Positions 11,496 to 21,152 of a DNA stretch of 64,000 nucleotides are shown here, piece by piece. The notes beneath the pieces were generated by a model that made no database searches, was not told the origin of the DNA, and saw only the letters and a list, made by a program, of their open reading frames with translations. The position numbers and the translations under genes were made by a program. Each line of letters starts with the position of its first letter. Position 1 is the first letter of the stretch. The stretch spans positions 496,001 to 560,000 of the forward strand of contig JAQOTA010000058.1 of assembly GCA_029532415.1 (NCBI GenBank). Reading direction: 5' to 3'. Source of the stretch: Marasmius tenuissimus. Taxonomy: Eukaryota > Basidiomycota > Agaricomycetes > Agaricales > Marasmiaceae.

Positions 11496-12251
11496 TCAGG
11501 AGTCGCTAAGCTCTGCATTGGGTGTCTTGCCACGAGATTGACTGGGTGTCGGCCTGTAGTCGGTATCCGGTTCGATGAGGCCGTAGTCTTCTTCGTCTGC
11601 TTTTTCTGCCCAGAACCTGCCGGCTTGGAGTGCGAGAACTCCAGTGAGGGTGACACTGCATATGAGGTGGCTAGATGCGAGATCCAAGATGGGCGTCCTG
11701 AGACCTTGAGGGATAGCATCGCTCAGTTGATGAGCGGGTAAAGATGTGAAGTGGGTGTAGAGAGCTGTTGGCAGAGATTGGTTGGATTTGGGTGAAAGCG
11801 AGATAGAGAACGCACTGGGTATGACAGAATAGGTGTACACAGCTACAGTAGTGGCAAACAAGACTAAAAAAACCACCATGAGCGTCATGAACGACCAGTA
11901 AGGATGATACGTGTACTCACAAAGACTCCCTCCATCAAACATGAGATTTCCAGCTCGTCCATCCTTGAAACTCCAGAGAATGGTGCTTCCACCGAGGAAA
12001 ATGATACATCCCAGCGCAATGCAGAGCCTCTGAGGAAATTTCGTGAGGAGGGCGTAGTAGGACGCAGCTATCCAAAAGTTCGTGTCATCCGCGGTGGGGG
12101 ATTTCCAAAGGGTTATCGAATCCGCAATCCAGTGGGTGAATAGAGAACCTTGAGGAGATAGAAGTGAGTATAATGTTGAATCAGCGCATGAAAGGGCCAT
12201 ACCGAGAAGAAAACTTGTAGCAGAGACAACGACCGCAGCTCGAGCACTCAT
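11496..12251 (-). CDS. shr3: ER membrane chaperone Shr3 family (amino-acid permease packaging)
   Basis: Shr3 helps amino-acid permeases fold and leave the ER. Seen: an N-terminal hydrophobic segment, then after a short intron (donor gtatgg, acceptor cctcaag) LFTHWIADSITLW. Further on ALGCIIFLGGSTILW, a FDGGSL stretch joined across a second intron (gtgagt...ttttag) to FLFATTVAVYTYSVIP, and a last hydrophobic segment (SHLICSVTLTGVLALQ). Four membrane segments and a charged C-terminal tail (YGLIEPDTDY) match the family. The region reads open without splicing, but removing the two introns restores the family pattern. Assignment rests on remembered family motifs, so it is less certain than its neighbours. 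Confidence 0.75.
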   Translation of the reverse strand: MSARAAVVVSATSFLLGMALSCADSTLYSLLSPQGSLFTHWIADSITLWKSPTADDTNFWIAASYYALLTKFPQRLCIALGCIIFLGGSTILWSFKDGRAGNLMFDGGSLCEYTYHPYWSFMTLMVVFLVLFATTVAVYTYSVIPSAFSISLSPKSNQSLPTALYTHFTSLPAHQLSDAIPQGLRTPILDLASSHLICSVTLTGVLALQAGRFWAEKADEEDYGLIEPDTDYRPTPSQSRGKTPNAELSDS

Positions 12252-12341
12252 GAGTCAACCGTAAACCGAGGAAGAATGTGATAAAAAACAAGGTCCCCAG
12301 AGCTCGCTTTGACTTAGCGCTTAGCGGTTATGTAATTCATC

Positions 12342-13089
12342 ATGTCTGCTTTGCACCAATACGCTCGCTCTGCTTTTTCTGCCAGCCTATTTCGACAATT
12401 TTCTTCGTGTTCTCTTCGCGCCCAGCAACAAGTTCCGTGGTTTGTCGACGTTGAATCAGAGCAGCCTTCGACAGCGTCAACGTCGCCCTCATACCAACGC
12501 GTCAATCGCGCTCCTCCGGTTCCCGAAGATGCACCTGTAGCTTTGCGTGGCCTACATTCCCAGCTTCTTCAGTCTCCTCACTAGAGCATTCGGAACTTTT
12601 GATTACGCGGGCCGCAGAGGTAAGGCCTGCTCTGGGTCCAGCACTCCCCTTTCGGCAGCCTCAAGGTCGACGACGACGAGGAGGTACAGACGCGGGTGAA
12701 TCCGTTTTTGAGATTCCCGGTTCATTGTGGAATTGGATGCTCTTTGCTCAGGTACGCTACCTGTCCTGGTCGTCTGATCTTTATCTGACTATTCCTTTCC
12801 ACGAACAGGTGAAGGAAGGAACAGAAAACAAAGGCGCCATAGAATCCGTTGTGCGTATTGTTCGTAAATCGGTACGTCAGGATATTCGCCAATTTTCTCA
12901 GTGTCCTGCTGTGGCTCAATTTCGCGCACGTAACAGCTCCTCGAAGTCAAGCCACCTCTCCCTTTGCCTCCCAATTCAAAACGAAGGATGCAGAATGGCT
13001 GGGCGCTGATAGACGGTGGAGACTTTGCAGTTCACGTCATCAGCAAAACAGCTCGAGAAAAATATTTCACACAAGGGGCCATGGAGTAG
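12342..13089 (+). CDS. Mitochondrial RsfS-like ribosomal silencing factor (MALSU1/Atp25 N-terminal type)
   Basis: RsfS-type proteins bind the large mitochondrial ribosomal subunit and act in its assembly. Seen: a presequence-like start (MSALHQYARSAFSASLFRQF), a variable Pro-rich part, SLWNWMLFAQVKEGTENKG, and the diagnostic C-terminal core NGWALIDGGDFAVHVISKTA with REKYF. Introns at about 12752-12809 and 12872-12938 are phase-consistent. Stop is at 13087. Oddity: around 12580 the reading frame changes within a stretch that would otherwise read continuously (QLLQSPH then LEHSELL). Either one base is missing, or a roughly 50-nt intron (12537-12586) removes this part. Transcribed divergently from shr3, 90 bp between starts. 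Confidence 0.8.
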
Positions 13090-13217
13090 GTACAGAGACT
13101 CACGCAAGTGGCCCCTTCCCATTTCCGAAGGTCAATCACCTGGTTGATCATCTCGAGGGAGAACCTCCAAGCTCTATACGGGGCTCCCTATTCCAATTAC
13201 ACTTGTATAATGTCGTT

Positions 13218-13250
13218 CTTACAGCTTCCTGACGTCGAATCCTGCGTCAG
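13218..13250 (+). promoter_or_regulatory. Upstream regulatory module of first small-protein gene
   Basis: CTTACAGC (13218-13225), then TGACGTCG (13230-13237), a 4-nt spacer and CTGCGTCAG (13242-13250). The same blocks, in the same order and nearly the same spacing, stand before the sister gene at 14213-14244. TGACGTC is the classical CRE/ATF bZIP site and TGCGTCA a variant half; binding by a bZIP factor is inference. Confidence 0.6.
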
Positions 13251-13358
13251 TATATTCAACCTCTCCAATAAAAAGACGGTTCTCTGAAAATTATTCGTCC
13301 AAACTCGAATTCAACTCAGCTATCTACCCACTTGCCCACTACCAGTACATATCTCACC

Positions 13359-13732
13359 ATGTCTTCTGTGCGTCTTATTCTGATATTTTGGACAAGGAGT
13401 ACTCACGGATGCGCCGAAGATCAATGAGCGTGATCTCGCCCAACACACATTTTACCCTGACGAGAACGCTGTGAAGAACCAACAGGCCGGCGTTGTTGAG
13501 GCCCGTCCCGGGATCATCGAGTCCTCTAACATAGACCCATTGAACGAGAACTCGAACAAAGGTAAGCTGACTGGGCTAGCCTTCCAGAATTGTGCGCTCA
13601 GTCAAGAGAATAGATGACGGATGGGCGAACGCTAAGTCCACCACTTCTGGTGAATCGTTGACGAGCAAAGCCACCAATATCGCTTCAGATGCTGCCACCA
13701 AAACCAAGGAGATGTTCACTGGGAGTAAATAG
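13359..13732 (+). CDS. Small hydrophilic protein, tandem paralogue 1
   Basis: Function unknown. Three exons: 13359-13367 (only ATGTCTTCT), 13420-13561 and 13614-13732. Together they make 270 nt, encoding 89 residues. The protein is hydrophilic with no membrane segment or signal peptide. It has a strongly conserved core shared with the gene at 14311: GVVEARPGIIESSNID, PLNENSNKDDGWANA, then SGES.TSKATN.ASD and KEM.TGS. The middle exon is exactly 142 nt in both genes, with the same phase, so they are tandem duplicates. The repeated Lys/Thr/Ser/Ala tail recalls stress-induced hydrophilic proteins, but I recognise no named family. Likely co-regulated through the shared upstream module. Confidence 0.85.
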
Positions 13733-14310
13733 TGCAACCGCGACGACACGGAAGTGATGATGGTGTATCAGAACAACCAAGTAGGCCACAGCGTAATACC
13801 CGTATTACTCATATAAAATCAATTGCCCCACAACGTACACGCGTTAAAGAGTAAAAAATAACTCAAGGAAAGGGTAATTGGTGTGGAAGTATCGGATGGA
13901 ATTCTACGAGCCTCATGATCGACTATTTTGTGGCCATCCTTGGATCCTAAGTAGAGGTGGGAATCTAAACGCACTAACCGCCGCTGCACTCAATCAGTAG
14001 CTCTCCACATCATGAGAACCCGTACCGTCAATGAAAATGGACGAAACAGTAACCTGGACTTATGAGATCGAATATTGAATAGTATGCGATGGTGCACGAG
14101 CCGGGACTGGAGTCATCGAGAGAAGAGTGGCTTTCTATTTGGTCCACCTTACCAATGGTCATACCACATCTCAGTACTTATCTCCCTCGCATGATGCTAT
14201 TTTGATGTTACTCTTACAGCGTTTGACGTCGTTATCTGCGTCAGAACCTTGAGGGAGCTCGTATAAAATGGCCATGTCCAAGGTCGTTCATCTCAATCCT
14301 CGTACACACA
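13733..14310 (+). promoter_or_regulatory. Spacer and promoter between the two tandem small-protein genes
   Basis: Holds the 3' UTR of the first copy and the promoter of the second. The shared module is at 14213-14220 (CTTACAGC), 14224-14231 (TGACGTCG) and 14236-14244 (CTGCGTCAG), followed by a TATAAAA box at 14262-14268, about 45 bp before the ATG. No other gene seen. Confidence 0.6.
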
Positions 14311-14739
14311 ATGTCTTCCGAACAAATTCGCTCTGGTAACCAAAACCCCGTAAGTTCACGTCGAGATCGTACAAAAGAACAAACTCACGATATCTGGTCT
14401 TCGGGCAGGTTTCCGTTCCGAACGAAATCGATGTCGGGCAAGCCAAAACTTACTCGAACCTCGATAAACAACAGCACGGCGTCGTTGAAGCTCGTCCGGG
14501 TATCATTGAATCATCAAATATCGACCCGTTAAACGAGAATTCGAACAAAGGTCAGCCTGTCTCCTTGTCCCAGGCCATGAAACACCAGTTGAACGAACGT
14601 TGTGGGCTTAGATGACGGATGGGCGAACGCAACGTCGACAACCAATTCAGGCGAATCCATGACATCCAAAGCGACGAATATGGCTTCAGACACAGTCAAC
14701 AAAGCCAAGGAGATGCTCACTGGGAGCGAGAGAAAATGA
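14311..14739 (+). CDS. Small hydrophilic protein, tandem paralogue 2
   Basis: Function unknown. Three exons: 14311-14349, 14409-14550 and 14612-14739. They total 309 nt, encoding 102 residues. It carries the same core as its neighbour at 13359 (VVEARPGIIESSNID, PLNENSNKDDGWANA, KEMLTGS). The N-terminal part differs (MSSEQIRSGNQNP here), so the conserved half is under stronger constraint. All introns are GT-AG. The two genes face the same way, 579 bp apart. No signal peptide or membrane segment. Confidence 0.85.
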
Positions 14740-15036
14740 GCAGGATAACGCGGTTTTTGGCAATTTGGAGGGTCTGTGAATGAAACAAAGCGGCGTACCA
14801 TATAACTGTATTTCTAGTCCACAATCAATCATCTGGTTTACACACTTGGTGGCGGACGGCACGCCGTCATCGATTGAATCCAACTTCAAGCTGCATTGTG
14901 AAAATAGAGCAACGGATCGAGGTGGAGATGCGTCCTTCGTAGCGTTGAGGGTTAATAATGAGATGAGTGGAATATATCCGAGAAGTTCACAGTCCATTTC
15001 TCTCTATACCTTACACGTTTTGATCAAATCCAGTCC

Positions 15037-15673
15037 TTACACCGTCCTGCGATCGGTCATCGTTCGAACTATGCATCCAGTTCCAGCAACCTCGGTAAGC
15101 TAACAAGAGTGTCAGTAGGGTGTGAGACGGTTAGGTTATTCATCATCGAACCTTCTCGTGCCATCCAAGCAGCACGCTTCCGCTGATATCTCCCCAGCCG
15201 GGCATTCCCATGCCCTTGTACAGATACTTCATTAACGTGTCTTGAGCATCTGGGGATAGGGACTTGACTACGTTTGTGATTTCAGTGGATTTGGTCGTGT
15301 TGAGAATCGTGAGGAGGGTTTGGAGGGAAATGTTCTAGGAGATGCGCTGAGAACGACACGAGCTCCAAAGGGTTGCATCAGGCACGTACTTTGGCTTCCT
15401 CGACGTGAGGACCATAAGGGGGGTTATCCAGCACCAGAGATAGAGCCCCAACAATATCGTTCCTATCCAAGCCATATCAAAATGAATATCGAATGATATC
15501 GAACGACCGTGCTGCGCGAACCTGGCAAGAGAACTTCGAACTGCTGTCTGTTTCTGCTTTGCTTCGTCTAGAGCTTGAGCGGGCCCTCTAGGGTCTTCCT
15601 CGTAGAGATCTGATTCACGTAGGACCTCCTCATCGAAAGCGTCAATGTCGATCTTGCGAAAGTTGACCTCCAT
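15037..15673 (-). CDS. arc15: Arp2/3 complex subunit 5 (ARPC5/p16)
   Basis: Smallest subunit of the Arp2/3 complex, which nucleates branched actin at cortical patches. Seen: start at 15673 with NFRKIDIDAFDEE and ESDLYEEDPRGP. After an intron comes GALSLVLDNPPYGPHVEEAK, then NISLQTLLTIL. SLSPDAQDTLMKYLYKGM and GSVLLGWHEK follow, and a last exon (15099-15037) gives LTEVAGTGCIVRTMTDRRTV. These are the family landmarks in full order, and the exons are phase-consistent. Starts 107 bp from the divergent SPF45 gene. Confidence 0.95.
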
Positions 15674-15780
15674 CGTCGATATAGGCTAAGAGTGTGGAAT
15701 GAAGGAGTGTTATTGATCACGTGCAGCCGACTCTTCTTGACCACCTACACAACACCAACTTCCAAGATACACCAACAATG

Positions 15781-18059
15781 TCGAGCGGGGCCGGAGGACT
15801 CTACGGGGGAATCCAGTTCTCAGCTGGTGGCTCTGCTTCAGTCACTACTCCTCTGTCTCGTCCAGATCCAACGCAAGATAATAAAGATACTTCCTCGTCC
15901 GTTACGCCCACACCCCAGCCGGGTCCCACACAACCTCAACAACAAGCCACGACATCAACAACCTCGAATCCAGAAACTCCTGCAGCGGGAACAGGAGTAG
16001 GATCGAAATCCACAGCCGGTACTCCTTCGTTGCTACACCTTTTTGCGTTTTCAGAGCTTCATTAAATCGAATTTTTACATGAATCTCTCCCTACACCAAA
16101 GGCTGGTCTGCCGCACTTGCATTTGCCCCAATTAGGCGAAACCAACAGAAGAAGGCGGTGCCGAGGCTTCCAATTGGCATTTCTCTCACTGCTGCTGGTA
16201 CTACGACCGCGACAGCAGCAAATGTGGCTTCGGGATCTGAGTCACCGGCGACGCTCTCCTCGACTGCCGTGGTTTTCGCTCCCCCGACGTTGGCTGAGCC
16301 GGCAGTCACGGTCGAGTCGGTATCCGTGACCGAAGAAACCCAACAACCTCAGAGGGCAACTTCAGGATGGGGTAAAAAGGTCAAGCCGCCTTCCATGGTT
16401 CTGGACGAAGACGTGAATGGGTTCAAAGCATCGCAGAGGAGGAAGGTTGGGAAAGGGAAGGGCAAGAAAGTGAGCTTTTGCTACAAACTTGGGAGCTAAC
16501 AACACGGTCTAAGAATTTCCAGAACAAACACGCCCCGGTCGTGCAGGCTTGGGATCCGATGGAACCGTACGACTTGCTCAGGCCGAATGACTACAACGAA
16601 TACAAGATCTGGCGACAAAAGGAGCGGATTGACAGGAGAGAACGCCGGGCCGAAGAGTTACGTTCCTCGAAACGAAGTCGGTACAGCGACTATTCAGATA
16701 GCGAGGGGGCACTCTCGGAGGATGATCGACCTCCTCGAAAATCAGGTGTTTATTAACTGTAACCAGCTTCACTTCAGTATACTCATTCACATGTCAGGGA
16801 GATTCGACAATCATGACTCTTTCGATCGTTGGTCGAGAGCAGACGACCGGAAAGAGGCGACCCGTGCCAGAACCAGATCTCGCAGCTATAGTCCTCTTCC
16901 AACCGCGAACCAAGCCGATCGTAATTTGACTGGAGATGAAGTATACCAACGTCGTCTTCAGATGTCCAGGGGCGGTGGAGGCGCAACGCAACCGCCGGAG
17001 ATGGTGGCCGCTGCACCAGTCCCCTCATACACCCCCCCATTCTCCACATCCGATGATACAGAAGATGTAAGTGGCGTACCTGGTCTACCGTCGTCTGCCC
17101 TGCCACCGCCCCCGCCACAGCTTGCTGAGAGCGGTGAAGAAGCGTACCTGCGACGTGTCGCGTTAAGCAAGCAGCAGACCGCTCGTTCACCATCTCCACC
17201 GCCTCTCGCCTACAATCCGTTTGCACCACCTTCCGTGCCTCCTCCGCCACCTCCCAGTGCTACCCAGACTGCGACGGATGAGAGGGCCAAAGCTGCTGCT
17301 GCGATCGCCGCCAGGCTGTCTGCTTTGAAGGACTCGGCAGCTGCCTCAGCACAGCCGACTGTGAATGCTCCCATTACGCCTCAGGTCTCGGAGCCTGGGT
17401 CATCGTCGCAGAGGTGAGTTCTGATCTACAACATTCGAATACAGCAAGGCGGCTGACTGTAATTGTATCAGCTTTGCCGAGCGGATGATGGCTAAATGGG
17501 GACATAAGGAAGGCCAGGGACTTGGTGTTGACGGCTCTGGAATCGTCAATGCGCTTACAGTGGAACAGATGAAGGCAGGAGGAAAAGGCAAAGGCCCATC
17601 TGGTCCTAACAAAGGGCCCAATGCTGGTTCTCATATGGGAAAGATTATCAATAATAACGAAGACGCCAGAGGTAAAGAAGACCGAGAACGTTTTGGGGAC
17701 CCCAGTCGGGTTGTGATGCTCACAAATATGGTCGGGCCGGAAGACGTTGGCGACGATGAGTTAAGAGGAGAAATCGGTACGCTCGACGTCAGCATTACTT
17801 GATATTGTTCTCACAACTTCTTGTAGGTGATGAGTGCTCGAAGAATGGAGTTGTGGAACGTGTGGTGGTGCACTTGGTCAATCCGACACCTGCAAATGAC
17901 ACAGACGCTGTGAGAATTTTCGTCGTGTTTGGAGGACCAGCAGGAGCATGGAAGACTGTTCGAGAACTGGACGGCCGATTCTTCGGCGGAAGAACCGTAC
18001 GTGCGCGGTACTTCCCTGAACGATTTTTCTTCCAACATAATCTGGATGTTTCTCTGTAA
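15781..18059 (+). CDS. Splicing factor 45 (SPF45/RBM17) homologue
   Basis: Nuclear pre-mRNA splicing factor that helps select 3' splice sites through its UHM domain. Seen: start [12 protein letters not shown], then [17 protein letters not shown] after the first intron. A basic/Asp-rich middle part reads [19 protein letters not shown], and Pro-rich stretches follow. A G-patch ([18 protein letters not shown]) lies at about 17470-17525. The C-terminal UHM/RRM begins [20 protein letters not shown] and ends with [14 protein letters not shown]. Domain order (Pro-rich, G-patch, UHM) is that of SPF45. The C-terminal RYFPE motif replaces the usual RNP1-like end, as in the family. At least five introns. 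Confidence 0.92.
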
Positions 18060-18246
18060 AATGCAATTGTATTCGAGTGACGACAACTCACTCCCCAGCC
18101 GGCTGCCTGAACGTGTTCGCAATTTCTGGAAAGACTTGGAACGATATGGAAAAAAAGCTTTGACGCGCGGCTGGCTGAACCTGTGTCAAAGGTAAGGGAG
18201 ATGAGCGCTTGATGACGTGATCAGATCACGTGGGCTGAAAGGTGTA

Positions 18247-18301
18247 GAAGGTTCTGTAAGTTTCTGCGATGTTCTGGGTTGGGACCAAGTATGGATATAA
18301 A
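18247..18301 (+). promoter_or_regulatory. Heat-shock element and TATA box of the Hsp70 gene
   Basis: GAAGGTTC at 18247-18254 is an inverted nGAAnnTTCn pair. Further TTC units follow at about 18262 and 18272. A TATAAA box lies at 18296-18301. This fits binding by heat-shock factor upstream of the ATG at 18388. Confidence 0.65.
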
Positions 18302-18387
18302 CGCGAAAATCGACGGCTCTTATTTTTCATCAGTTTCTTTCTTTCCCCCTACATCCATCCACTTCACGTTCATAGACGATTTCCATA

Positions 18388-20751
18388 ATGTCAAAAGCCA
18401 TCGGTATTGATCTGGGCACCACCTACTCGTATGTCCTCACTCTTGCTGTCTGTCATTCAGTCGCACTCACCTCTTTTCTTTCTTCAGATGTGTTGGTGTC
18501 TGGCAAAACGACCGTGTTGAAATCATTGCCAACGATCAGGGTAACCGAACAACACCCTCCTATGTGTCCTTCTCGGACACTGAGCGTCTCATCGGAGATG
18601 CCGCGAAGAACCAAGTCGCGATGAACCCACACAATACGTGCGTGTTTTTGTCATCATTTTGTTTGTATTCTTCAGCAGACTGATATTGTATCTTTCATTT
18701 GAATAAGTGTATTCGATGCTAAGCGTCTCATCGGTCGCAAGTTCGACGACGCAGAGGTGCAATCGGATCTCAAGCACTTCCCCTTCAAGGTCATCAGCAA
18801 GGGTGGAAAGCCCTATGTTGAGGTTGAGTACCGTGGTGAGAAGAAGGAATTCGTGAGTCAAAACAAATTTCCGCTCTCCGATTGTTACTGATCTGTTGTT
18901 TTCACAGTCTCCCGAAGAAGTCTCTTCCATGGTCCTTTTGAAGATGAAGGAGACAGCCGAGGCTTACCTCGGAGGCACCATCAACAACGCCGTTGTCACC
19001 GTCCCCGCATACTTCAACGACTCGCAGCGTCAGGCCACCAAGGACGCCGGAACCATCTCCGGAATGAACGTCCTCCGTATCATCAACGAACCTACGGCTG
19101 CTGCCATCGCCTACGGTCTCGACAAGAAGGTTTCGGGCGAGCGTAACGTCCTCATCTTCGATCTCGGTGGAGGAACCTTCGATGTCTCGCTCTTGACCAT
19201 TGAGGAGGGTATCTTCGAAGTCAAGGCCACCGCTGGTGATACTCACCTTGGTGGTGAGGACTTCGACAACCGTCTCGTCAACCACTTCGTTCAAGAGTTC
19301 AAGCGCAAGAACAAGAAGGGTATGTTCTTTCTCGATTCTCATTTGCGATCATGTAGCTGACCCTTTACTTACAGATTTGTCCACCAACCCCCGTGCACTC
19401 CGTCGTCTCCGTACTGCTTGCGAACGTGCCAAGCGAACCCTCTCCTCCGCTACCCAAACCTCCATCGAAATCGACTCTCTCTTCGAGGGTATCGATTTCT
19501 ACACCTCCCTTACTCGTGCTCGTTTCGAGGAGCTCTGCCAGGACCTCTTCCGAAGTACCCTCGAGCCCGTCGAGAAGGTCCTCCGTGACTCCAAGATCGA
19601 CAAGTCCAACGTCCACGAGATCGTTCTCGTCGGTGGTTCCACTCGTATCCCCCGTATCGTCAAGCTCGTGTCCGACTTCTTTAACGGCAAGGAGCCCAAC
19701 AAGAGCATCAACCCCGATGAGGCCGTTGCCTACGGTGCTGCTGTCCAGGCTGCCATTCTCTCTGGTGACACCTCTGAGAAGACTCAAGACTTGCTTCTCC
19801 TCGATGTTGCTCCTCTCTCCTTGGGGTGCGTAGTTTCTAGTCTTTTCTTCTTAAATTCAGTATACTGACATTCATGTTTTAGTATTGAGACCGCTGGTGG
19901 TGTCATGACTCCCCTCATCAAGCGTAACACCACTGTCCCCACCAAGAAGTCGGAGACTTTCTCAACCTACGCCGACAACCAGCCCGGTGTGCTCATCCAG
20001 GTCTTCGAGGGTGAGCGTGCTCGCACCAAGGACAACAACTTGCTCGGCAAGTTCGAGCTCTCTGGCATTCCTCCTGCACCCCGTGGTGTTCCGCAAATCG
20101 AGGTCACCTTCGATATTGATGCCAACGGTATCTTGAACGTCTCCGCATCCGACAAGACCACCGGTAAATCCAACCGTATCACCATCACCAACGACAAGGG
20201 TCGTCTCTCCAAGGAGGAGATCGAGCGCATGGTTTCTGAGGCCGAGAAGTACAAGGGTGAGTCTCTCCTATGCATACGCTTTTTTGACTTGTTGCTGACT
20301 TTGGTGTCCCACAGCCGAGGATGAAGCCGCCGCTTCTCGCATCCAGTCCAAGAATGGTCTCGAGTCCTACGCGTACAACCTCCGTAACTCGATCAACGAC
20401 GAGAAGCTCGCCGACAAGTTCGAGGCTGGCGACAAGGCCAAGCTCGACACTGCCGTCAACGAGACTATCCAATGGCTCGACAACTCGCAAGAGGCCTCGA
20501 AGGAGGAGTACGATGAGAAGCAGAAGGAGCTTGAGAGCATCGCCAAGTAAGTCTTCGGTTCACATCTTATCGCCCTCTCGCGAGCTGAGCATTCTCTTTC
20601 CAGCCCCATCATGCAAAAACTCTACGGTGCAGCTGGAGGTGCACCCGGTGGATTCCCCGGAGGTGCCGGTGGCGCACCAGGCGGCTTCCCTGGCGGTGCT
20701 CCTCCTCCCGGTGGTGCAGAAGACGGCCCCAGCGTCGAGGAGGTTGACTAA
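18388..20751 (+). CDS. ssa1: Cytosolic Hsp70 chaperone (Ssa type)
   Basis: ATP-driven folding chaperone of the cytosol and nucleus. Seen: [11 protein letters not shown] at the N terminus, split by the first intron before [19 protein letters not shown]. The ATP-binding signature [14 protein letters not shown] is at about 19160, and [12 protein letters not shown] at about 19630. The substrate-binding domain follows, with a Gly/Pro-rich lid tail ([13 protein letters not shown]) and the terminal EEVD that binds TPR co-chaperones. Seven introns, all short. EEVD and absence of a signal peptide identify the cytosolic class. Codon use looks strongly biased to C-ending codons, as expected for a highly expressed gene. 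Confidence 0.98.
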
Positions 20752-21152
20752 AGGATTTTAACATGAGGACTTTCCCAAGATTGATCATGTAGAACTACCT
20801 TTTTTCCATCTCTCGCTTGGTCGCTCGTATCGTTCTTGTGCATTTTACATATTTCGGATTCCCTACTAACGCACGCTCCAAAAGTAATGAATGATTCACG
20901 ATGTACTATACAATATAGTAGAAACGCAATTTGTATTTTTCTCTCTTTATCAAAACAACTTCGGGTCGAGTCGATCTGTTTCAAGCTTTACTTGAGCTAA
21001 GCCCATGAGCACCGAAAATAATTGAGTTTCATGGACCGACTTCGATCGATTTTTTCCGTTTACTTCGACTGTTGCTCAAAGCTAAGCTGTACATAGGACA
21101 TTGGTACATAGACTTTTCAATAGTAGATAAACCATAGAATGAGAGACTTATT
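20752..21152. other. Convergent 3' region between Hsp70 and phosphatase gene
   Basis: Both neighbours end here. AT-rich, no gene seen; expected to hold both 3' UTRs and polyadenylation signals. Confidence 0.4.
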
